Part shown: positions 5,677 through 10,826 of the stretch, piece after piece | How positions within the stretch are numbered: the stretch's first letter is position 1 | Layout: each line of letters starts with the position of its first letter | Assembly (NCBI GenBank): GCA_002413665.1 | Contig: DHXK01000095.1 | Span: 1 to 10,826, forward strand | DNA from: Legionellales bacterium UBA5158 | Lineage (GTDB): Bacteria > Pseudomonadota > Gammaproteobacteria > DSM-16500 | Direction: 5' to 3' | DNA: 10,826 bases | Program-made: the position numbers and the translations under genes | The notes under the pieces: model-generated | What the model saw: only the letters and a program-made list of their open reading frames with translations | Databases searched by the model: none | What the model was told of the DNA's origin: nothing

Positions 5677-7128
5677 TTAGTTTAAACGCATTCTCAAATG
5701 CTCATTATCAATTTTTGTTATTTGATCTTTGATTTCAACGATAAATAATTGATCATATCCAGAAAACTCTAATTCTGAGCTTGTCACCACATGATATTTA
5801 GCATGTAAAAATTGGACTATAGAGTCAGAACTACCCTCTTGATATAGCGTGTGAAATGCTTTCAACAATACAGCGTTATAGGTTTTTTCTAAAATTAATT
5901 TGTCTTGAGCATCGTCTATTTCTAATTTGGTATAGAGCTCTTTAGCTTCTTGCAATGAGAGGCCAGTAAGATGAATTTTTTCCCAGTCCTCAAAACCGCG
6001 TTTGTTAATGTCAGTCAATAAATTCATTTTATCTCTACAAAATTGCATAAAAATTTTGATGGGTTCACTTTTTTTAGTGATCAAATTGAAGCATGGAAAG
6101 CTGGGAGGCAGATTGAAATATGAGCTTGATGAAGAACTCGAAGAGGAGCTGGCTTCAAGACTGGGTAATGAGTTGAGCATGACACTAAGGTTTGCTGCTG
6201 CCGCTTCTGATTGCGGCTTCACATGTGAATGATTAGGTCTCAAAAAAGCACATGCAAATTGTTCTGATTTATTAAAAAAAGAATGCATGGCAGATGATTG
6301 ATGAAATTTAGGATTGATATTTCTATTTCGTTTTTTCTTATGATTAGCTTCACTATTTTCCACAAACAAACTTATAAATTCTTTATCTTTATACTCAGAA
6401 AAATTTACTTTAGTGTTCGATGCAGTTAAATATCCTTGTGATATGAATACATCAACAATTAATTGAATTTGTTGTTTTTGATATAAGATAAACAATCCTG
6501 CTAGCAAAACAGAATGATAGATAGCGCTATATAATGCTTTATCTTTCTTGTTGCCAAGTGTAATACCGTCATGTGAAAATTCTAACTCTTGAAAAAGTGC
6601 TTTTAACTCTTGTAATGTCGTTGTTAAGAGATCAATTTTGATACTGTATTTGTAAGTTCGCTTGTCAAGCTCTAAAAATAAATTCATTTTTGATTCGCAA
6701 AATGTTTCAAATCTATCAATAGAGAACTTATAAAACGATTTTTTTAACTGTAATTCTAAATTACACAATTTTAAAATGAATGTTTTATATTTTTTATGTG
6801 TAATAGATTTAGCGGCTATATCTTCAAGATTTTCTTTTTGTTTATTTTCTTGTGAGGGGATGTTAATTCCTAAAGTGAACATTTTTTCTTTTAATGCTTT
6901 TATGTTGAATTGTATGTCTTTAATTTCTAATTGTTCATCAGACAATGACGCGTTTGCTTCAACTTCAATCGAAGAATAGCTAGCTGGATAAGCACTGGCA
7001 CTTACCACTGACCTATTCAAAGCTTGATGTGGGGTTGGTTGTGAGCTGGCAGTTAAGTCAATTGCAGTGTCTGCTATTGAATTCGCATGATTGTTTAAAG
7101 ATGCATTTGAGTTTCTGGAAGCTGCCAT
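5677..7128 (-). CDS. duplicated-domain, Ser-rich protein of unknown function
   Basis: This 483-residue soluble protein is not recognised. Residues 1-60 are low-complexity (Ser, Ala, Asn, Thr) and probably disordered. Residues 68-135 are helical and Lys/Glu-rich. Two copies of one domain follow: 140-257 (nt 6358-6711) and 360-465 (nt 5734-6051). Shared landmarks, copy 1 against copy 2, are FCESKMNL/FCRDKMNL, LQELKALFQELE/LQEAKELYTKLE, YHSVLL..LYQ/YNAVLL..LYQ, and FSEYKDKEFISL/FSGYDQLFIVEI. The linker carries a basic stretch (KKKRNRN, 264-270) and ten serines (327-336). There is no signal peptide or membrane segment. ATG 7128 has AGAGG 5 nt upstream. The domain looks alpha-helical. Disordered N-terminus, poly-Ser and repeated domains are common in secreted effectors of intracellular bacteria, but secretion is not shown. 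Confidence 0.85.
   Translation of the reverse strand: MAASRNSNASLNNHANSIADTAIDLTASSQPTPHQALNRSVVSASAYPASYSSIEVEANASLSDEQLEIKDIQFNIKALKEKMFTLGINIPSQENKQKENLEDIAAKSITHKKYKTFILKLCNLELQLKKSFYKFSIDRFETFCESKMNLFLELDKRTYKYSIKIDLLTTTLQELKALFQELEFSHDGITLGNKKDKALYSAIYHSVLLAGLFILYQKQQIQLIVDVFISQGYLTASNTKVNFSEYKDKEFISLFVENSEANHKKKRNRNINPKFHQSSAMHSFFNKSEQFACAFLRPNHSHVKPQSEAAAANLSVMLNSLPSLEASSSSSSSSSSYFNLPPSFPCFNLITKKSEPIKIFMQFCRDKMNLLTDINKRGFEDWEKIHLTGLSLQEAKELYTKLEIDDAQDKLILEKTYNAVLLKAFHTLYQEGSSDSIVQFLHAKYHVVTSSELEFSGYDQLFIVEIKDQITKIDNEHLRMRLN
5734..6051 (-). repeat. domain copy 2 of the duplicated-domain protein
   Basis: Residues 360-465 align with residues 140-257 of the same protein, with one gap of about 7 residues where copy 1 has an extra loop (around ITLGNKK). 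Identity is moderate and spread along the length, so the duplication is old. It is visible at protein level only, not as a nucleotide repeat. Confidence 0.75.
6121..6150 (-). repeat. ten-serine run with mixed codons
   Basis: Residues 327-336 of the duplicated-domain protein are ten consecutive serines, encoded by AGC, TCC, TCT, TCG, AGT and TCA, so all six serine codons appear. It is therefore not a simple DNA microsatellite; it acts as a flexible linker between the two domain copies. Confidence 0.85.
6358..6711 (-). repeat. domain copy 1 of the duplicated-domain protein
   Basis: Residues 140-257 form the first copy of the repeated helical domain. It is slightly longer than copy 2 and is followed by the basic segment at 264-270. 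Confidence 0.75.
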
Positions 7129-7518
7129 ATTTACCTCTGATGACTGATTAAAGTTAGGCTAATTAATGTTGAATCAGTTTAGCAGATGTATAGAAATTTT
7201 ATAGTGTATGCAGATCAGTAATTAATGATGACTAAGGAAATGATAAGGGTATTTATTTTCAAAATAATTGCGTTAATTATTCTATGCAATATGAATAGAT
7301 GATGTTAACTAAAAAATGATTTAATTTGCATCAATATTATGAGTATGTGATGAATTATTCGTCCAGTATTATGAAGTGCAACAGTGATATAAATAGTAAT
7401 TAGCTAAGCACAGGAATAAGATTGCGCGACAAAGAAGAATATAGCTATGAAGTTGACAATACTATGAGACTTATGAATAATTTGGATAGTTAAATGCACG
7501 TATAATGGGAGAATGGAC
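7129..7518. other. divergent AT-rich intergenic region
   Basis: About 390 bp lie between the leftward duplicated-domain gene and the rightward exported protein. It holds a good rightward promoter (7453-7481). On the leftward side several AT-rich hexamers could serve as a -10, but none has a convincing -35. No gene is supported here. Confidence 0.5.
7453..7481 (+). promoter_or_regulatory. sigma70-type promoter for the exported small protein
   Basis: A perfect TTGACA (7453-7458), a spacer of exactly 17 bp and AATAAT (7476-7481, 5/6 match) make this the best promoter in the window. Transcription would start near 7488, giving a leader of about 30 nt to the ATG at 7519. Confidence 0.65.
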
Positions 7519-7950
7519 ATGAAGTTTGTAATAAAAATAAGCATGATTACTTTATCTATGTTTGTCTCTGGAATGGTAGTAGCATCGCCTAACACTAGTG
7601 AAATTCTTCTAGCCGGTGGTCAAGCCAGGTATAATCAAAATATTATTATTTCACTCGATCAATTGCTTGCGAATGTTGATTATATTGTTTCCTGTGAAAT
7701 TGCTAGTAATCATAAATCCAAACAGACGTTTGATGATATACAAATATTTACTTATTATCACCACTCGATTTTTAGCGTCAACGGCACCGTGCTTGCTAGT
7801 CATGGCCAAATTAATATTCCTACCAATTCTGGTGTAAGTTTTGTAGCTTCTAGTGTTATAAAAGAAGATAGTTATATGGCTATTCGTAACCTTGATAATG
7901 TAGATACGATAATGGTATCTAACTGTGTTGCACAACCTTCAAGAAGCTAA
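7519..7950 (+). CDS. small exported protein with two cysteines
   Basis: This 143-residue protein is not recognised. It starts with a clear Sec signal peptide (MKFVIK, a hydrophobic stretch, cleavage likely after VVA at residue 22), leaving a mature protein of about 120 residues. Cys59 (IVSCEIA) and Cys136 (SNCVAQ) are the only cysteines and could form a disulfide in the periplasm or outside the cell. Alternating hydrophobic residues suggest a beta-rich fold. An ATG at 7513 is also in frame, but GGGAG (7507-7511) lies only 1 nt from it and 7 nt from the ATG at 7519, so the latter is chosen. It has its own promoter and sits 99 bp before the amidotransferase gene in the same direction. A role in the biosynthetic locus cannot be claimed. 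Confidence 0.8.
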   Translation: MKFVIKISMITLSMFVSGMVVASPNTSEILLAGGQARYNQNIIISLDQLLANVDYIVSCEIASNHKSKQTFDDIQIFTYYHHSIFSVNGTVLASHGQINIPTNSGVSFVASSVIKEDSYMAIRNLDNVDTIMVSNCVAQPSRS

Positions 7951-7977
7951 ATATTTTAAAGTCCTCTTGCGTAAAAA

Positions 7978-8007
7978 TTTACTTAATGATTATTAAAAGT
8001 GTAGAAT
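7978..8007 (+). promoter_or_regulatory. possible promoter for the asparagine synthetase
   Basis: TTTACT (7978-7983, 4/6 to the -35 consensus), an 18-bp spacer and TAGAAT (8002-8007, 5/6 to the -10) lie 43 bp before the ATG at 8050. The gene may also be read from the upstream promoter at 7453, since no terminator separates them. Confidence 0.35.
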
Positions 8008-8049
8008 CCTAATAATTAAAAAAATATTAAAAGAGATAAGGTTGTAGTT

Positions 8050-9909
8050 ATGTGTGGTATTACAGGTATTTTTGACCTAAAGCAGATGAATCGTATTGAT
8101 GCTGACATTCTGCTAAAGATGCGTAACACATTAAATCATCGTGGTCCTGATGGGGCGACTATTCATACTGATGAAAATATAGGATTAGCTACAACTCGCT
8201 TAAGTATCATAGATATAGAGCATGGGGATCAGCCACTTTGGAATGAAGATCGTTCAATTGTTCTTATTTGTAATGGCGAAGTTTTTAATTATATTGAACT
8301 ACGTGAAGATCTTATAAAGCAAGGTCATACATTCTCAACTAACTCAGATTGTGAAGTGATATTACATCTTTACGAAGATAGAAATGTTGATAGTTTGGAT
8401 ATGCTCAATGGACAATTTGCATTTGTATTATATGATTTTAAAAAAAATATACTATTTGCAGCGCGTGATCATTTAGGTATTATTCCTTTCTTTTATACCG
8501 TAACAGAAGAGGGTTTATTTTTATTCGCTTCTGAAATTAAAGCATTGCTAATGCACCCTCAAGTGAAAAAGCAAGTTGATCTAATTGGGCTTGACCAGAT
8601 TTTAACATTTCCAGGGTTGATCAGCCCAAGAACTTTATTTCAAAATATTTTGAGTTTGCCTAATGGACATTATATAAATATCGCACCAGAAAATACTGAA
8701 ATTAAACCCATTGAATACTGGGATGTTATCTATCCCAAAAAACATGAAATTTTAGAAATAAAGCCAGAATCTTATTACATAGATACGGTTTCAGATTTAT
8801 TTGAGAAGTCAGTTTCATATCGATTACGTGCAGATGTTCCTATTGGATTTTATGTGAGTGGAGGATTGGACTCCGCTATGATTACATCTAAAGCTGTAGG
8901 ATTACAATCTCTTCATAAAAGCACATTTGCAATTAATGTTCACGCAGAAGAGTTATCAGAAGCAAAATTTCAAAGATTGCTTGCTGCGCATTTAGATACT
9001 ACTCATGAAGAAATATTTTTTCAGCCACACGAGATGTTAAAGCGTTTGAAGCAAGTGATTTACCACACAGAATGCCCATTACGAGAAACTTATAATACGG
9101 CCTCTTTAGCTTTATCTGAGCGCGTTAAAGCTGCAGGTATCAAAGTTGTTTTATCGGGGGAGGGTGCGGATGAGTTTTTTGCAGGCTATATTGGGTATCG
9201 CTTTGATAAAATAAATTTCAAAGGTGAGGCTGTAAGTGAGACTGAAAAAGAATTACGTAAAAAATTATGGGGCAACACAGAGTTTACTTACGAAAAGAAT
9301 TACACAACATTTAAAGAAACAAAGCGACAACTTTATTCAAGCCAACTCCGTTTACAATTTGAAGAATTTGAATCAACGAATCATTTTGTAATCGATAGTC
9401 CTAAAATTCAAAATGTTCATATTACTCATCTCAGATCTTATATTGATTACAAACTTAGACTATGTGATCACCTTATTGGTGATCATGGCGATCGGATGGC
9501 GTTGGCAAATGGAGTAGAGTGTCGTTATCCATTTCTCGATAAAGATTTAATTGAGTTTACTGCTACTATCCCACCCGATCTTCTTCTGCATAATCTTCAA
9601 GAAAAATATATATTGAAAAAAATTGCATATGATTTTGTTCCGAATCCTATCATTGATAGGGATAAATTTGCATTTGCAACACCTTCAAGTATTGAAATTT
9701 TATTGCAGAATAATGAATATATAAATGATTTATTATCTTATGAGCGTATTAAACGTGAAGGTTATTTTGATCCGGATTATGTAGAATATTTAAAAAACGT
9801 ATATCGTCAACCCGATTTTAAAATACATGTTCCTTATGAACCCGATTTATTAATTACAGTTATCACATTCGGAATGTTTAGAGAAATTTTTGATTTACCT
9901 TGTCTATAA
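8050..9909 (+). CDS. asparagine synthetase (glutamine-hydrolysing), AsnB type
   Basis: This 619-residue cytoplasmic enzyme converts aspartate, glutamine and ATP to asparagine, glutamate, AMP and PPi, or performs the same amidation on another carboxylate. The N-terminal glutaminase domain is intact: nucleophile Cys2 (after Met1 removal), HRGPDG 30-35, RLSIID 50-55, NGEVFNY 75-81, SDCEV with Asp100, and RDHLGIIP 139-146 as in E. coli AsnB. The synthetase domain has the PP-loop SGGLDS at 270-275, SGEGADEFFAGY at 369-380 and GDRMALANGVECRYPFLD at 480-497. Its length is nearer to the Bacillus/actinobacterial and natural-product AsnB homologues (about 610-660) than to E. coli AsnB (554). AAGG lies 8 nt before ATG 8050. 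The adenylation-domain gene starts 180 bp downstream in the same direction, so a tailoring role in peptide biosynthesis is possible. Retained Cys2 argues against a beta-lactam-synthetase-like enzyme. Confidence 0.93.
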   Translation: MCGITGIFDLKQMNRIDADILLKMRNTLNHRGPDGATIHTDENIGLATTRLSIIDIEHGDQPLWNEDRSIVLICNGEVFNYIELREDLIKQGHTFSTNSDCEVILHLYEDRNVDSLDMLNGQFAFVLYDFKKNILFAARDHLGIIPFFYTVTEEGLFLFASEIKALLMHPQVKKQVDLIGLDQILTFPGLISPRTLFQNILSLPNGHYINIAPENTEIKPIEYWDVIYPKKHEILEIKPESYYIDTVSDLFEKSVSYRLRADVPIGFYVSGGLDSAMITSKAVGLQSLHKSTFAINVHAEELSEAKFQRLLAAHLDTTHEEIFFQPHEMLKRLKQVIYHTECPLRETYNTASLALSERVKAAGIKVVLSGEGADEFFAGYIGYRFDKINFKGEAVSETEKELRKKLWGNTEFTYEKNYTTFKETKRQLYSSQLRLQFEEFESTNHFVIDSPKIQNVHITHLRSYIDYKLRLCDHLIGDHGDRMALANGVECRYPFLDKDLIEFTATIPPDLLLHNLQEKYILKKIAYDFVPNPIIDRDKFAFATPSSIEILLQNNEYINDLLSYERIKREGYFDPDYVEYLKNVYRQPDFKIHVPYEPDLLITVITFGMFREIFDLPCL

Positions 9910-9910
9910 A

Positions 9911-9942
9911 AATATTATTCACACAGATAAGTGAACAATATT
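9911..9942 (+). terminator. stem-loop after the asparagine synthetase gene
   Basis: AATATTATTCAC (9911-9922) pairs with GTGAACAATATT (9931-9942), 12 bp with one A-C mismatch and an 8-nt loop, immediately after the stop codon. No T-run follows, so termination would be inefficient; it may instead stabilise or partly attenuate a transcript running on into the next gene. Confidence 0.4.
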
Positions 9943-9987
9943 ATCTACGCCCATAAATAGCTGACATCTAATCCTTATTTATCGTGA

Positions 9988-10039
9988 TTGACAGTCTAAA
10001 ATAAATGGTTGATTGAATCTTTTATTCAAAAAATATAAA
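9988..10039 (+). promoter_or_regulatory. possible promoter region of the adenylation-domain gene
   Basis: A perfect TTGACA (9988-9993) has only TTGAAT (10013-10018, spacer 19) as a -10 partner. A later TATAAA (10034-10039) has ATTGAA (10012-10017) 16 bp upstream. An inverted repeat TTGAAT/ATTCAA (10013-10018 and 10024-10029) lies between and could be an operator. Neither pairing is strong. Confidence 0.3.
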
Positions 10040-10088
10040 ATCGCATGTTTATGAATATTATTAAAAGAAAATTGAGCACAGAGGAATT

Positions 10089-10826
10089 ATGGAAGTTAAT
10101 TGTAAAGGAACTTCAGCAAGAATTAACAAAGATAAGATAGAAGTGGAGGTATGCATAGCTACTCGTTTCAGGCAGCAAGTAGAGAAATACCCATATCACA
10201 TAGCAATTCAAACAGAACACACTTCCTTGACTTACCATCAATTAGATCAGGAAATAAATTGGATTGCTTTTGCCATCCAAAATCTCATCTCTAATAGTGA
10301 CGGACAAATAGTATTGCTCGTGGAGCAAAATGAGGTGATGATTGCTAGCCTATTTGCAGTCTTAGCCACAAATAATGCGTATGTTTCCTTAGATTCTTCT
10401 TATCCAGAAGAGCGGCTTAATTTCATAGTCCAAGACTGTGCAGCGAGTCTTATCCTAACTGATCAGAATAATTATGCTTTAGCTGCAAGATTAGCAGGAG
10501 AGAAAAACATACCCATTATTCTTGTTAACAATATTCAAAGAAATATTAAGCATTCTTTCATTATCCAAAGTAAACCTGATAGCCATGCTTATATTCTTTA
10601 TACGTCTGGGACAAAAGGAAAGCCTAAAGGCGTTTTACAAAACCATCGGAATGTTCTGTATTTTAATCAAGTCTATACCCATGCTTTAAAAATTCAGGCT
10701 AACGATAAATTGACTCTGCTGGCCTCATTTTGCTTTGATGCAGCAGTTATGGATATATTTGCTGCGTTACTTAATGGTGCTACCCTTTATCCTTATTCGA
10801 TTAAGACAAATACAGCCACTGATAGT
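10089..10826 (+). CDS. NRPS-type adenylation domain enzyme, 3' end outside window
   Basis: An open frame of 246 codons runs to the window edge without a stop. It is the N-terminal part of an ANL-superfamily adenylation domain that activates an acid as its AMP ester. Core motifs in order: A1 LTYHQLDQ 47-54, A2 AYVSLDSSYPEERL 97-110, A3 YILYTSGTKGKPKGV 168-182 (ATP-binding P-loop), A4 FDAAVMD 216-222. The A4 Asp (GrsA Asp235 position) is kept, which in NRPS enzymes usually means an alpha-amino acid substrate; the next code positions visible are Ala236 and Met239. No condensation domain precedes it, as expected for an initiation module or a stand-alone enzyme. ATG 10089 has GAGG 4 nt upstream, and a stop at 10062 excludes a much earlier start. 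A carrier (T) domain should follow, but lies outside. Confidence 0.85.
   Translation, partial: MEVNCKGTSARINKDKIEVEVCIATRFRQQVEKYPYHIAIQTEHTSLTYHQLDQEINWIAFAIQNLISNSDGQIVLLVEQNEVMIASLFAVLATNNAYVSLDSSYPEERLNFIVQDCAASLILTDQNNYALAARLAGEKNIPIILVNNIQRNIKHSFIIQSKPDSHAYILYTSGTKGKPKGVLQNHRNVLYFNQVYTHALKIQANDKLTLLASFCFDAAVMDIFAALLNGATLYPYSIKTNTATDS

Noticed and set aside
6002..6232. Plus-strand open frame antisense to the duplicated-domain gene
   Set aside because: It is a mirror of the Ser-rich coding region; the minus-strand frame has repeats, ribosome site and full length.
7225..7302. 25-codon hydrophobic ORF (MMTKEMIRVFIFKIIALIIL, then CNMNR)
   Set aside because: No ribosome-binding site; short hydrophobic frames arise easily in T-rich DNA.
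7501..7506. Perfect TATAAT just before the exported protein gene
   Set aside because: No -35 at a suitable distance, and transcription would start at about the start codon, losing the GGGAG site.
8050..9909. AsnB homologue as a beta-lactam synthetase or lasso-peptide cyclase
   Set aside because: Cys2 and all glutaminase residues are kept, and no precursor peptide or B-type protease gene is nearby.

Overview
The window is AT-rich bacterial DNA with compact genes, good Shine-Dalgarno sites and long AT-rich spacers. The recognisable proteins (a PA-type M28 peptidase remnant, a secreted endonuclease/exonuclease/phosphatase-fold protein, a TrmN6-like methyltransferase and a glutamine-dependent asparagine synthetase) look gammaproteobacterial. 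Together with several large unrecognised proteins (multi-pass membrane, domain-duplicated, Ser-rich), they suggest a host-associated member of the Legionellales. That placement is an inference from protein flavour, not a demonstrated assignment.

Region 1 (1-3300) is a leftward block: a TrmN6-like N6-adenine methyltransferase (3189-2563), a secreted EEP-fold hydrolase (best start 2459, not the TTG at 2489), an M28 aminopeptidase that has lost its catalytic core and C-terminus and is almost certainly a pseudogene (1467-871), and a small orphan protein with a translation-GTPase-like P-loop whose start overlaps the dead peptidase (889-278). A REP-like hairpin lies beyond it at 100-138.

Region 2 (3300-5680) holds a rightward pair: a 33-residue ORF missed by length-limited gene calling, overlapping by TAATG a 511-residue membrane protein with about eight membrane segments in a 4+4 arrangement. 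A nested inverted repeat sits just upstream. After it come a perfect 13-bp inverted repeat and a single reading frame with two stops that may be a decayed gene.

Region 3 (5677-7128) is a leftward gene for a 483-residue protein of unknown function, built from two copies of one domain of about 110 residues. The copies are joined by a linker with ten consecutive serines, encoded with all six serine codons.

Region 4 (7450-10826) runs rightward: a small exported protein with two cysteines and a strong promoter, an AsnB-type amidotransferase with both active sites intact, and the first 246 codons of an adenylation-domain enzyme (NRPS type) cut by the window edge. The last two are a plausible start of a nonribosomal peptide cluster, in which the AsnB homologue could amidate the product or simply supply asparagine. 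No CRISPR array, tRNA, rRNA or insertion sequence was seen.
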